Source: Piscibacillus halophilus
GTDB taxonomy: Bacteria; Bacillota; Bacilli; Bacillales; Alkalibacillaceae
DNA length: 64,000 bases
Assembly: GCF_900110685.1 (NCBI RefSeq)
Contig: NZ_FOES01000007.1
Location: forward strand, 25,913-89,912
Reading direction: 5' to 3'
Below the pieces are notes generated by a model, which saw nothing but the letters and a program-made list of their open reading frames with translations, had not been told where the DNA came from and made no database searches. Below are positions 34,880 to 43,477 of this stretch, in pieces. The position numbers and the translations under genes are program-made. Every line of letters begins with the position of its first letter. Positions within the stretch are counted from its first letter, which is position 1.

Positions 34880-35842
34880 TTGATTTGCAAGAATCATAGT
34901 TTGCCAATGAAGCTATGGAGGCTCGAAGCATTGGAACGACGCGTGTCACCTGATTGTTCAGTTTTTGGTGATATAGAGGAATCGCTTAGAATTGTGAGAA
35001 TCGGTGATCGAGGTGAACGCTCATTAGATTACTATATTGAGTTAGTAAGTTCTAATGATTTGTTAGTTTTCTATGATTTGAGACTTCCTAGAGGAGAGTA
35101 TCATTTTCAAATGGATACCGTGCTCGTAACTCCGAGGTTTGTTTTATTAGTAGAAGTGAAAAACATCTCTGGAGATATTTACTTTAATAAAGAATCTAAG
35201 CAAATGATCCGTGTGTTAAATAATATCTCCGAAACCTTCCCCAACCCGTTACTTCAAGTTTCCCAACAAAAATTTCAGTTACAGCAATTTTTACAAAACT
35301 ACGGCTTCCCTAATATTCCGATCTACACGTTAGTTGTTTTTGCCAGTCGACATGGAATACTGCACATTCAGTCAGACGATACTTTTCATTTAGGAAAAAT
35401 AATTAGCATTCAAGAGTTCATATTTAAATACCAAAAGTTGAATGAATCCGTTCTGGGGCAGGTGTGGAGTGAAGGAGATCTTAATCGAGTTAGTGACCTA
35501 TTTATTCGTGAACATAAACCGGAAGACGTTGATTTGATGAAGCGCTTTGGACTAAAAGCTGCTGATTTGATGAAGGGCGTGCACTGCCCTAAGTGTGGAA
35601 GACTTGGAGTACAGCATAAGCATGGTAAATGGGTATGCATTTGTGGAAGTTCTAGCAAAGACGCACACGTACTAGCCTTACGAGATTATGCCCTGTTAAT
35701 CGATGAATGGATCATTAACCAGGAAGCGAGGAATTTTTTAGGGGTCGAGTCAAGGCATGCTATCAAAAGAATTCTTTCAAACTTTGAAAAGGAAGGTGGC
35801 ACAAAAGGTACGAGATATAATTTGAAGCCTCTAATATATTAA
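34880..35842 (+). CDS. NERD-domain protein with zinc ribbon
   Basis: A 320-residue protein from the TTG at 34880, 8 nt after AGGAG. The NERD (nuclease-related) domain spans about 40-155 (GERSLDYYIEL...YHFQMDTVLVTPRFVLLVEVKNISG), containing the D-(x)n-ExK pattern of restriction-like nucleases. A zinc ribbon follows near 235-260 (CPKCGRLGVQ...CICG). DNA-related activity is predicted from the family but unproven. A six-copy periodic array starts 2 bp after its stop. Confidence 0.82.
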   Translation: MICKNHSLPMKLWRLEALERRVSPDCSVFGDIEESLRIVRIGDRGERSLDYYIELVSSNDLLVFYDLRLPRGEYHFQMDTVLVTPRFVLLVEVKNISGDIYFNKESKQMIRVLNNISETFPNPLLQVSQQKFQLQQFLQNYGFPNIPIYTLVVFASRHGILHIQSDDTFHLGKIISIQEFIFKYQKLNESVLGQVWSEGDLNRVSDLFIREHKPEDVDLMKRFGLKAADLMKGVHCPKCGRLGVQHKHGKWVCICGSSSKDAHVLALRDYALLIDEWIINQEARNFLGVESRHAIKRILSNFEKEGGTKGTRYNLKPLIY

Positions 35843-35844
35843 TT

Positions 35845-35951
35845 CGCTCAATTATTTTTAAAAACGCTCAAAAAAATTAATTTTCGCTCAATTATCTAGA
35901 AAATCGCTCAATTATTGAAAATTTCGCTCAAAAAATTAAGAAAACGCTCAA
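35845..35951 (+). repeat. 20-bp-period array 2, core CGCTCA (6 copies)
   Basis: CGCTCA occurs at 35845, 35865, 35885, 35905, 35925 and 35945, an exact 20-bp period across six units. Each core is followed by A, and four of six continue ATTA; the rest of each unit is variable A/T. It starts 2 bp after the NERD gene stop and ends before the convergent PH-domain gene. Same design as arrays at 16403 and 51864. Not a CRISPR: the conserved part is only 6-7 bp. Confidence 0.92.
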
Positions 35952-35989
35952 TTAATTTAGCGGAACCCTATTAGGAGCTCCGCTTCATT

Positions 35990-36364
35990 TTATGAAACAT
36001 ATTCTGCCAAGACAGATTGAACTTTGTAGATATTGAGTTGCTTATTAAAGGTTTTTTCAAGTGGTGTGGAGCTGCCTGAGATCCAGATTTTTAGTTCAGC
36101 GTCTAAATCAAAAGTGCCGGCTGTTTCGACTGAAAAGTGTGTGATGCTCTTGTATGGAATCGAGTGATATTCCGTTTTCTTACCAGTCATGCCTTGCTTG
36201 TCAACTAAGATTAAGCGCTTATTAGTAAAAACAAAGAGGTCGCGAATTAATTTATATGCGTGTTCAACCTGCTCACTTGATGCCAGAAGTTCTTCAAGCT
36301 CATCTTGTATTTCTTGTGTATCCATTTCTGATGCGTTTCCCATCATGCCATCAAATAGTCCCAT
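35990..36364 (-). CDS. bacterial PH-domain protein
   Basis: A 124-residue soluble protein matching the bacterial PH-like (YvbH/DUF1696) family: LFVFTNKRLILVDKQGMTGKKTEYHSIPYKSITHFSVETAG followed by a final beta strand and helix. These small PH domains have unknown function, possibly in envelope stress. It diverges from the GyrI-like gene over 79 bp. GGAGG precedes the ATG. Confidence 0.85.
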   Translation of the reverse strand: MGLFDGMMGNASEMDTQEIQDELEELLASSEQVEHAYKLIRDLFVFTNKRLILVDKQGMTGKKTEYHSIPYKSITHFSVETAGTFDLDAELKIWISGSSTPLEKTFNKQLNIYKVQSVLAEYVS

Positions 36365-36443
36365 TTTCTATCCTCCTGTAAAAGTATTACTTCCATTTTA
36401 TAGAACTGTTATAATAGAGTCAAAACACGTGATGGAGGTAACT

Positions 36444-36929
36444 ATGGACGTTCGAGTTGAGAAAAGGGACAAAGTGACATTAGTTGGAATGGAGATTAAA
36501 ACGTATGGAATCATGAAAAAAGGAGAGCCGAATACGATCCCGGGTCTTTGGGAAGAGTTTAACCAAGTGGCTGATCAGATTCCTAATCTTGTTGCCGAAT
36601 ATGAAGGGTATGGTTTAATTGAATTTCCAAAAGGTTGGCAACTAGGTAATCGATTCATTTACACGGCGGGGATGGCTGTGTCTGATGCTTCCGGTGTGCC
36701 GGAGGGTATGGTCGTAAAAGAGATTCCTGAACAAGAGTACGCTGTAGTTCGTTATAAGGGGCCACTTAAAGATATTGGTAAAGGTTTTAACTATTTTTAT
36801 AATGAATGGTTACCTCATTCAGATTACCAGAAGTCGGGTGCATTCGAATACGAATATTATGGACCTGATTTCAAGGGGGATGATCCTGATTCAGTTCTAG
36901 AAGTTCATTTTCCAGTGACAAAAAAATAA
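36444..36929 (+). CDS. GyrI-like (effector-binding) domain protein
   Basis: A 161-residue protein from the ATG at 36444 (GGAGG 6 nt upstream). It matches the AraC effector-binding/GyrI-like fold: VRVEKRDKVTLVGMEIKTYG, GIPEGMVVKEIPEQEYAVVRYKGPL and a terminal FEYYGPDFKG...VLEVHFPV segment. Stand-alone members bind small amphipathic molecules or act as gyrase inhibitors. There is no DNA-binding domain. It converges on a MerR gene that has its own similar C-terminal domain. Confidence 0.85.
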   Translation: MDVRVEKRDKVTLVGMEIKTYGIMKKGEPNTIPGLWEEFNQVADQIPNLVAEYEGYGLIEFPKGWQLGNRFIYTAGMAVSDASGVPEGMVVKEIPEQEYAVVRYKGPLKDIGKGFNYFYNEWLPHSDYQKSGAFEYEYYGPDFKGDDPDSVLEVHFPVTKK

Positions 36930-36948
36930 CCGCCATCACGAGGCGGTT
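36928..36948. terminator. bidirectional terminator
   Basis: Stem AACCGCC / GGCGGTT, loop ATCACGA, preceded by six A on the left. It overlaps the ends of the convergent GyrI-like and MerR genes. Confidence 0.75.
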
Positions 36949-37747
36949 ACGTTAAAATGGGCACTTGAATTTCGGACAAGTGCTCCTTTTTATTTTGACT
37001 AATATACTCATCAATCATGACGCGCTCAATCGCGTCCCCAACAATTTTATAGCCATTTTCCTCTATGAATTTAAGAAGCGGATCATAATCATGAGCTTGA
37101 ACTCGCTGTCGATTCACGGTTAGTGTGGCGAACTCGCCTTGTGGTATGACAGTCACGAGCTCATGATCGATATCTTCATCTTCAAGCATAAGAAAAATTG
37201 AATTGTAAACGGGTTTAGGCAATTCTTTTAATGAACGAGTCACACCGACGCCTCCGATATAAATAGAGGCGTTCAAACCGGTGCGGTGTTCTAATGTCTT
37301 AAGAGCCAGCTCTAGTTCGGCATGACTCGTGATGGGTTGTTTTAACTGAGCCATACGACGATCACCAACTAACTGAACTTTAGGTATTCCGTAATGTTGA
37401 GTCACGTTATGAAGTTCATTAATTCTAGCACTTAACCGACGTTTGGCACGCTTTAAATCTTGGATTTGCTTCTCAACTCGAGCTTCTTGGTTTTCTAACA
37501 TTTCAAGAAAATATTCACAGTCTCTTACGTCGAATTGATGCTTAATGTCTTTAAGTGGAATGCCTAGCTCACGTAAGTAATTAATTATATTTAAGTGCTC
37601 GAACTGTACAGTCGAGTAGTACCTATAATTAGTTTCTGGGTCGACTTCAATCGGCTTAAATAGCCCAATCTCATCGTAGTAGCGTAATGTTTTAACGGGA
37701 ATATTATGAAGTTTAGCCATCTCGCCGATTGTAAATCGTTGGTCCAT
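36947..37747 (-). CDS. MerR-family regulator, BmrR-type
   Basis: A 266-residue regulator from the ATG at 37747 (AGGAGTG 8 nt upstream). MerR winged helix at 3-75 (FTIGEMAKLHNIPVKTLRYYDEIGLF), a coiled coil at 78-120, and a C-terminal GyrI-like effector domain at 130-266. This is the BmrR layout, sensing a bulky cationic or amphipathic ligand. It starts 17 bp after fpbQ ends, so is probably the last gene of the siderophore operon. That position suggests control of siderophore uptake by the ligand, in addition to Fur. Confidence 0.87.
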   Translation of the reverse strand: MDQRFTIGEMAKLHNIPVKTLRYYDEIGLFKPIEVDPETNYRYYSTVQFEHLNIINYLRELGIPLKDIKHQFDVRDCEYFLEMLENQEARVEKQIQDLKRAKRRLSARINELHNVTQHYGIPKVQLVGDRRMAQLKQPITSHAELELALKTLEHRTGLNASIYIGGVGVTRSLKELPKPVYNSIFLMLEDEDIDHELVTVIPQGEFATLTVNRQRVQAHDYDPLLKFIEENGYKIVGDAIERVMIDEYISQNKKEHLSEIQVPILT

Positions 37748-37764
37748 ACTTGTCACTCCTACAA

Positions 37765-38688
37765 TCACTCAAACGTTTGATTGATTTCATTCACCATTTC
37801 TTTTACTGAAATTAGACCTCCGCCTGATAAGTACCAGTAGTTTGGATCTAAGTAGACAATTTGATCATTTTGGTAAGCTGTTGTCTTTTTCACTAAATCA
37901 TTTTCGATGGTTTCTTTTGCTGCTTCTTCATTATTTACAACCGCATCACGGTCGATGACATATAGATAATCAGGGTCTTTCTCAACGATGAATTCGAACG
38001 AAATGTTCTGTCCGTGGGTTGCCACTTCAATGGAATCATCAGCTGGCTTCACGCCGAATACGTCATGAATAATTCCAAATCTTGATCCAGGACCATAAGC
38101 ACTAACTTTACCACCTGTCGCAAGGGTGATTAAACCAGTTTGATCACTACTTTCAGTTTTAGCTTGAAGCTCTTCAACTAATCCTTCAATTTCACTTAAT
38201 TCTTCTTCAACTTGATTTTGTTTGTCAAAAATTTGGCCCATTAACTCAGTGTTTTGTTTAAATGAATCCATGTAGTTCTCAGCATCTATCTCAATAAAAA
38301 TAGTAGGTGCAATTTCTTTAAAGTCTTCGTATAAATCCATTTGACGACCAGAAATAATGATTAAATCTGGATCCATCGCATGAATTGCTTCAAAATCAGG
38401 TTCTTTCAGTCCACCAACATGCTCATAGTCATCACCTTCGTACTCAGATAAATAAGAAGGAAGGCTATCTTTCGGTACACCTGTAACATCAACATCAAGC
38501 TGCTTCAATGTATCTAAAATACCAAAATCAAAGACGACAACCTTCTCTGGATTTTTCTCAACTTCCACCGTGTCTAGCGAATGTTCCACTTCAATCGTTT
38601 CACCTTCAGTAGCTTCACTTTCTCCGCCACCGCAAGCTGCCATTAGCATTAACGCTAAAATTGATAAACCTAATAATAATTTTTTCAT
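37765..38688 (-). CDS. fpbQ: siderophore-binding lipoprotein, YclQ/FpbQ-like
   Basis: A 307-residue lipoprotein from the ATG at 38688 (TGAGGTG upstream). Lipobox LMAAC with Cys19, then a Gly/Ser/Glu tether. Class III binding protein fold with a long backbone helix (near residue 150), KVVVFDFGILDTLKQLDV at the start of lobe 1 and DPDYLYVIDRD in lobe 2. With the two permeases and ATPase upstream it matches B. subtilis YclNOPQ, the petrobactin importer. Ligand assignment is by synteny; other catecholates are possible. Confidence 0.87.
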   Translation of the reverse strand: MKKLLLGLSILALMLMAACGGGESEATEGETIEVEHSLDTVEVEKNPEKVVVFDFGILDTLKQLDVDVTGVPKDSLPSYLSEYEGDDYEHVGGLKEPDFEAIHAMDPDLIIISGRQMDLYEDFKEIAPTIFIEIDAENYMDSFKQNTELMGQIFDKQNQVEEELSEIEGLVEELQAKTESSDQTGLITLATGGKVSAYGPGSRFGIIHDVFGVKPADDSIEVATHGQNISFEFIVEKDPDYLYVIDRDAVVNNEEAAKETIENDLVKKTTAYQNDQIVYLDPNYWYLSGGGLISVKEMVNEINQTFE

Positions 38689-38709
38689 ATTGATCACCTC
38701 AAATGTTTT

Positions 38710-39468
38710 TTATCCAAAATAAACACACACTTTGCACCGATCTAATTGCTTAATCGGAATGTCCATATCATAAATTTCTTTAAGGTTCACCTGGCTAATC
38801 ACTTCATCTGTAGGGCCGTGTTTAACCACAACGCCTTCTTTAAGTGCGACAATGTAGTCAGAATAAAATGAAGCAAAATTGATATCGTGAATGACTAGGA
38901 CGACCGTTTTACCTAACTCATCAACGAGTCGACGCAAAACCTTCATGATTTGAACAGAATGCTTCATGTCTAAGTTATTCAGCGGTTCATCGAGTAAAAT
39001 GTACTCAGTATCTTGTGCGATCACCATGGAGATAAAGGCACGCTGCCGTTGTCCGCCACTCAGTTCATCTAAAAACTGATCCTGTAAATCTTCGAGTTCC
39101 ATAAAGGAAATGGCTTCATCGACATGTTTCCAGTCTTCCTCCGTTAGTCGCCCTTGCGAATAAGGGAATCGTCCGAATGATACGAGCTCGCGAACGGTTA
39201 AGCGCACATTTAAATGGTTTGACTGTTTTAAAATGGCTACTTTTTTAGATAACTCGTTGTTATTCCATTTCTTCAGTTCCTTACCGTCGACATATACTTC
39301 TCCAAGATCTTGTTTGATCATTCGACTGACGGCTGACAACAATGTACTTTTACCCGCACCGTTAGGACCAATAAAAGATGTGATTTTACCTTTTTTTACT
39401 TCTACATTGACATTGTTGACGACCGTTTTTTGACCATACTTTTTTGAAAGGTTTTTAATCGCAATCAT
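38710..39468 (-). CDS. fpbP: siderophore ABC ATPase, YclP/FpbP-like
   Basis: A 252-residue ATPase with Walker A GPNGAGKST, signature LSGGQRQRAFISMVIA, Walker B YILLDEPLNNLD and H-loop VIHDIN, typical of iron-siderophore importers (FepC class). Its ATG overlaps the upstream permease stop (ATGA). It ends in CKVCVYFG, an unusual cysteine pair at the C-terminus. Confidence 0.92.
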   Translation of the reverse strand: MIAIKNLSKKYGQKTVVNNVNVEVKKGKITSFIGPNGAGKSTLLSAVSRMIKQDLGEVYVDGKELKKWNNNELSKKVAILKQSNHLNVRLTVRELVSFGRFPYSQGRLTEEDWKHVDEAISFMELEDLQDQFLDELSGGQRQRAFISMVIAQDTEYILLDEPLNNLDMKHSVQIMKVLRRLVDELGKTVVLVIHDINFASFYSDYIVALKEGVVVKHGPTDEVISQVNLKEIYDMDIPIKQLDRCKVCVYFG

Positions 39469-40415
39469 GCTCGACTCTCCTTTAATAAGAGATAGATAAA
39501 ATAAACGCCACCTATGAAATTAATGATGACACTGATTGTGGTCGAGAACGTGAACACGCGTTCAACAACTAACTGACCACCGACTAACGAAATGATACTG
39601 ATTAAAATCGCGCCAACGATTAAAATGCTGTGTCGATAAGTTTTTAAAAATTGATACGCCACATTGGCGACGAGTAATCCTAAAAACGTTATCGGACCAA
39701 CGAGGACAGTTGCAATTGATATCAGAATCGCAATGACAACAAACAACTGCTTAACGACGGAATCGTAATTAACACCTAAATTAACAGCGTGTTCTTTACC
39801 TAATGAAAGAACATCTAAGTATTTGGCGAACCGTAAAAAGTAAAGCGTTGCTAACAACATTAAGACGACCGATATGGAGAACAGTTCTGTGTTGACATTG
39901 TTAAAACTTGCAAACATTCGGTCCTGAACGACTTGGAACTCATTTGGATCAATGAGTACTTGCATGAACTCAGATAAACTGCTGAAAAAGGTACCGAAAA
40001 TAAGACCTATTAAGAGTAAAAAGTAAATGTTTTCGCCCTCGCCTTTAAATAAGAAATGGTAGAGGATCAAGGCGAAACCAATCATCATTCCAACAGAGAT
40101 GACAAAATTCACATGTTGGTTCATCAATGTCATATGAGTTGAACCAAACACAAAAATAATGAAAGTTTGGATTAATAGATACAGTGAATCGAGCCCGATA
40201 ATGCTAGGTGTTAAGATTCGGTTATTAGTAATCGTTTGGAACACAACCGTTGAAAATGCAATCGCACTACCTGTAAGAATAATCGCTAGAATTTTCATCG
40301 TTCGCTTAGGTAACACATAATCCCAATTGGAAGCATTGAGATCAGTCAATAGGAATACGGCAATTAATGCGATCGCAAGGACGAGTAAGCTGATCAGTTT
40401 CGTAGAGTTACGCAT
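39465..40415 (-). CDS. fpbO: siderophore ABC permease, YclO/FpbO-like
   Basis: A 316-residue FecCD-type permease with about nine to ten membrane segments, containing the FecCD motif VGPITFLGLLVANVAYQF. It overlaps the upstream permease by 8 bp and the downstream ATPase by 4 bp. It is the second of two permeases that form the heterodimeric channel. Expressed from the Fur-controlled promoter upstream of fpbN. Confidence 0.9.
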   Translation of the reverse strand: MRNSTKLISLLVLAIALIAVFLLTDLNASNWDYVLPKRTMKILAIILTGSAIAFSTVVFQTITNNRILTPSIIGLDSLYLLIQTFIIFVFGSTHMTLMNQHVNFVISVGMMIGFALILYHFLFKGEGENIYFLLLIGLIFGTFFSSLSEFMQVLIDPNEFQVVQDRMFASFNNVNTELFSISVVLMLLATLYFLRFAKYLDVLSLGKEHAVNLGVNYDSVVKQLFVVIAILISIATVLVGPITFLGLLVANVAYQFLKTYRHSILIVGAILISIISLVGGQLVVERVFTFSTTISVIINFIGGVYFIYLLLKESRA

Positions 40416-41358
40416 ATGCTCTTCTCCTTAGCAGTAAATAGATAAAAATGCCGCTTCCAATCACTCCAACAGTTAATCCAATCGGAATTTCATATGGATA
40501 AATCATAACGCGTCCTAAAATATCGCATAACAACACAAACACAGCACCAAGCAAAGCTGTATGGGGAAGGTTTTTCTTTAAATGATCCCCTTGATAAATC
40601 GAGACGATATTTGGAATGATTAACCCGAGAAAAGGAATTAACCCAACTGTTAAGACCACTGTAGAAGTTACCATCGCCACGATAATCAAACCAATATTCA
40701 CAATCTGTTTATGATTGAGTCCTAAATTAATAGAAAATTCTTCTCCCATCCCCGCAATCGTGAATTTATTCGCGAAAATGTAAGCGATGACCAACAGTGG
40801 AATACTTAAATAAAGTAGTTCATAACGACCACTCATGATCATTGAAAAATCACCTTGTAGCCACGAGGTGATACTTTGGATTAAATCATTTTTATAAGCA
40901 AAAAATGTCGTAATCGATCCAATGATATTCCCGAACATAATTCCGACTAGAGGAATGAAAATCGCATCCTTGAACTTAATTTTGTCAAGGATTTTCATAA
41001 ATATGTAAGTTCCTAGTAGCGCAAAAGTAAAGGCAGTTAATGCCCTTAGCATCGGACTAGATGACGAGAATAATAGAAGTGAGACTAAGATTCCTAGTCT
41101 TGCAGAGTCCATAGTCCCAGCAGTTGTAGGGGACACGAACTTGTTACGACTTAATTGCTGCATGATTAATCCACAAATTCCCATGCTCATTCCCGCAATC
41201 ACAATACTAATAAGGCGAGGGAGACGACTGTGAATCAAAATTTGCTGTTGTGTTTCATCTAGATTGAAAATCTGGCTCGGTGTAATATTTGTGACACCGA
41301 TAAAAAGTGACACTAAAGATAAAACAATAAGCGCAATCCATAAGTACCTAAGCTTCAT
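40408..41358 (-). CDS. fpbN: siderophore ABC permease, YclN/FpbN-like
   Basis: A 316-residue FecCD-type permease, first gene of the siderophore operon. Motifs SRLPRLISIVIAGMSMGICGLIMQQLSRNKFVSPTTAGT and VGLIPFLGLIIPNIV are conserved. About nine to ten membrane segments. Preceded by a SigA promoter and a Fur box, so repressed when iron is sufficient. Confidence 0.9.
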   Translation of the reverse strand: MKLRYLWIALIVLSLVSLFIGVTNITPSQIFNLDETQQQILIHSRLPRLISIVIAGMSMGICGLIMQQLSRNKFVSPTTAGTMDSARLGILVSLLLFSSSSPMLRALTAFTFALLGTYIFMKILDKIKFKDAIFIPLVGIMFGNIIGSITTFFAYKNDLIQSITSWLQGDFSMIMSGRYELLYLSIPLLVIAYIFANKFTIAGMGEEFSINLGLNHKQIVNIGLIIVAMVTSTVVLTVGLIPFLGLIIPNIVSIYQGDHLKKNLPHTALLGAVFVLLCDILGRVMIYPYEIPIGLTVGVIGSGIFIYLLLRRRAYA

Positions 41359-41391
41359 GGTTGTTCCAAACTCTCTGTTAATTATTAACTA

Positions 41392-41410
41392 AATGATAAT
41401 GATTATCATT
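41392..41410 (-). promoter_or_regulatory. Fur box
   Basis: Near-perfect 19-bp palindrome around TGATAATGATTATCA (41394-41408), matching the Bacillus Fur consensus. It lies just downstream of the predicted transcription start of the siderophore operon, so Fur-Fe2+ would block initiation. Confidence 0.95.
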
Positions 41411-41420
41411 CCTACTAAAT

Positions 41421-41449
41421 ATTAAACCCTCCAGTAAGTGGAGAGTCAA
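41421..41449 (-). promoter_or_regulatory. SigA promoter of the siderophore operon
   Basis: On the minus strand TTGACT (41449-41444), a 17-bp spacer and TTTAAT (41426-41421). Placed immediately upstream of the Fur box. Confidence 0.75.
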
Positions 41450-41565
41450 TATCTAATTGAGAATTATTTTTAATTAAGCTATGGCATTTTCTTGAACATT
41501 TGATAAACCTATCAATTTTGTATATAGTAAAATCACATAAAAACGGTATTAAGAGAGGTAACCAA

Positions 41566-42213
41566 ATGTTAGAAAAACAGGTGCCATATTATGTTCAGTT
41601 TTACCACATGATTAAAAAAATGATTTTTGATGGAGAGTATCAGCCTGGGGAAAGAATTAACGAAACACAACTAGCTCGTGAACATCAAGTAAGTAAAAGC
41701 CCGATTCGTGAAGCCATCCGAATTTTAGAGAAAGAAGGACTTCTCATCGTTGAAAAATCAAAGGTCATTGTTTATGAACCTAACATTAAAGACGTGAAGG
41801 AAGTTTATTTTTGCAGGCAAGCGCTTGAGTCATTCGCAGTACGATTAACCACTCAAATAGCATCAAACTCTGAAATTCAACAAATAGAAGATACGTTAGA
41901 TCGTACAGAACAGGCTCTTAAAAATGGGGAAGATTCGAAGATCATTCTTTCATTGAATGAACAGTTTCACAGTTTAATATTGAAGTTTACGAAAAACTCA
42001 AGACTTCAAAAACAAGTTGATGATCTTAATAGTTTAGTTCACTATTTTAGAATCTTGAATTTTACGGGAGAACATCGCGCTGAAGATATTCTAAACCAAC
42101 ACAAACAAATTTTTGCTCACATAAAAAATAGAGAAGATGAACAAGCCTCTTCTGCTATGATTAAGCACCTCGATCAAGACGTCCAACATTTACTAAAAGT
42201 ATTAGAGGATTAA
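41566..42213 (+). CDS. GntR-family regulator, FCD/FadR subfamily
   Basis: A 215-residue regulator from the ATG at 41566 (AGAGAGG upstream); the longer frame from 41500 is unlikely. Winged helix at 8-75 (GERINETQLAREHQVSKSPIREAIRILEKEGLL) and an FCD ligand domain at 80-210. FCD regulators sense organic acids. Adjacent to the tartrate/glycerate genes, whose leader has a 15-bp palindrome, so it is likely the local regulator. Confidence 0.87.
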   Translation: MLEKQVPYYVQFYHMIKKMIFDGEYQPGERINETQLAREHQVSKSPIREAIRILEKEGLLIVEKSKVIVYEPNIKDVKEVYFCRQALESFAVRLTTQIASNSEIQQIEDTLDRTEQALKNGEDSKIILSLNEQFHSLILKFTKNSRLQKQVDDLNSLVHYFRILNFTGEHRAEDILNQHKQIFAHIKNREDEQASSAMIKHLDQDVQHLLKVLED

Positions 42214-42244
42214 ACTGCCTACGTGATGTAGTGCAGTTTTTTTA
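42214..42244 (+). terminator. Rho-independent terminator
   Basis: Stem AACTGCCTAC / GTAGTGCAGTT with a 5-nt loop and T7, after the GntR gene. It separates it from the dehydrogenase operon. Confidence 0.85.
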
Positions 42245-42314
42245 TTTTTTGATCAGCTGACCTCTAAAAATATTTATCTTACTAATCAAGGGAGCAATTA
42301 ATGCCAAAACCCAA

Positions 42315-42343
42315 TTGCTAAAAGTCAGAATATAGGGTATATT
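42315..42343 (+). promoter_or_regulatory. SigA promoter of the dehydrogenase-kinase operon
   Basis: TTGCTA (42315-42320), 17-bp spacer, TATATT (42338-42343), 52 bp before the start codon. Confidence 0.7.
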
Positions 42344-42359
42344 TAAAATAACTTTAATC

Positions 42360-42374
42360 AGTCGACTGTCGACT
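42360..42374. promoter_or_regulatory. 15-bp operator-like palindrome
   Basis: AGTCGAC-T-GTCGACT, a perfect inverted repeat about 10 bp downstream of the predicted transcription start. It is a likely binding site for the adjacent GntR-family regulator, which would repress by roadblock. Inference from position and symmetry. Confidence 0.65.
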
Positions 42375-42394
42375 TCAATTTAGGAGGATGTAAA

Positions 42395-43456
42395 ATGAAG
42401 AAACTGAAGATTGCATCGATTCCAGGAGACGGGATCGGGAAAGAAGTCGTTCCAGCTGCTATTGATGTGTTAGAAACAATTTCGGATTTACACGGAGGAC
42501 TTAGCTTTGATTTTACGGAATTTCCGTATAGCTGCGATTATTACTTAGAACATGGCGAAATGATGCCTGAGGATGGTTTAAAGCGTTTATCAGATTTTGA
42601 TTCTATTTTTCTAGGAGCAGTCGGAGACGCAAATCTTGTTCCTGACCATATTTCACTCTGGGGACTTTTGATTAAAATTCGTCGTGAATTCGAGCAAACG
42701 ATTAATGTTCGTCCAGCCAAACAGTTACCAGGTATTCAATCACCACTAGTTAATCCAAATGATTTCGATCTTTTAGTGGTTCGTGAAAACAGTGAAGGTG
42801 AGTACAGTTCTATTGGCGGACGTATTTATCGAGATGAAGATGAGATTGCGATTCAAAACAATGTATTCTCTAGAAAAGCTACAGAACGAGTCATGCGCTT
42901 TGCATTTGATCTTGCTACAAAGCGTCAAAAGCGTGTGACGAGTGCTACTAAATCAAATGGAATTGTGTATTCGATGCCATTTTGGGATGAAGTATTTAAA
43001 GATGTGTCAAACGATTACCCAGATGTTGAAACCGATCAACAACACATTGATGCGTTAACAGCTTTCTTTGTTACGAACCCAAGTCGTTTTGATGTGCTCG
43101 TTGCCAGTAATTTATTCGGAGATATTTTATCTGATGTTGGTGCCGGGATTATGGGGAGTATCGGGGTAGCTCCTGCAGGTAATATTAATGTTAATGGTAA
43201 ATATCCTTCAATGTTTGAACCTGTTCATGGTTCAGCACCTGATATTATCGGAAAAGGAATTGCCAATCCAATTGGACAGATTTGGACGGCGAAAATGTTA
43301 CTGGATCATCATGGAGAAGAAGAAATAGGTCAAGTTTTACTAGATGTGATCGAAGAGACGACAAGTGATCGTATTGTGACTGCAGATTTAGGTGGCAAAC
43401 ACACCACAAAAGAAGTGACGGATGAAATTATTAAGCGATTAAAAGCGAAAGCATAG
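42395..43456 (+). CDS. tartrate / D-malate dehydrogenase family
   Basis: A 353-residue beta-decarboxylating dehydrogenase (isocitrate/isopropylmalate DH superfamily). N-terminal IPGDGIGKEVVPAA, and the RENSEGEYSSIGG motif that separates tartrate/D-malate dehydrogenases (TtuC/YcsA/DmlA) from LeuB. The metal-binding Asp residues lie in SNLFGDILSDVGAGIMGSIG, and EPVHGSAPDI binds cofactor. NAD- and Mn-dependent decarboxylation of D-malate, or tartrate to D-glycerate, is expected. With glycerate kinase 21 bp downstream, tartrate or glycerate catabolism is the likely role. Confidence 0.88.
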   Translation: MKKLKIASIPGDGIGKEVVPAAIDVLETISDLHGGLSFDFTEFPYSCDYYLEHGEMMPEDGLKRLSDFDSIFLGAVGDANLVPDHISLWGLLIKIRREFEQTINVRPAKQLPGIQSPLVNPNDFDLLVVRENSEGEYSSIGGRIYRDEDEIAIQNNVFSRKATERVMRFAFDLATKRQKRVTSATKSNGIVYSMPFWDEVFKDVSNDYPDVETDQQHIDALTAFFVTNPSRFDVLVASNLFGDILSDVGAGIMGSIGVAPAGNINVNGKYPSMFEPVHGSAPDIIGKGIANPIGQIWTAKMLLDHHGEEEIGQVLLDVIEETTSDRIVTADLGGKHTTKEVTDEIIKRLKAKA

Positions 43457-43477
43457 TCCTACCTTAGGGGTGTTAAC

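Noticed and set aside
35845..35951. CRISPR array
   Set aside because: The conserved core is only 6-7 bp and spacers are 13-14 bp of A/T, with no cas genes; CRISPR repeats are 23-40 bp with 26-40 bp spacers.
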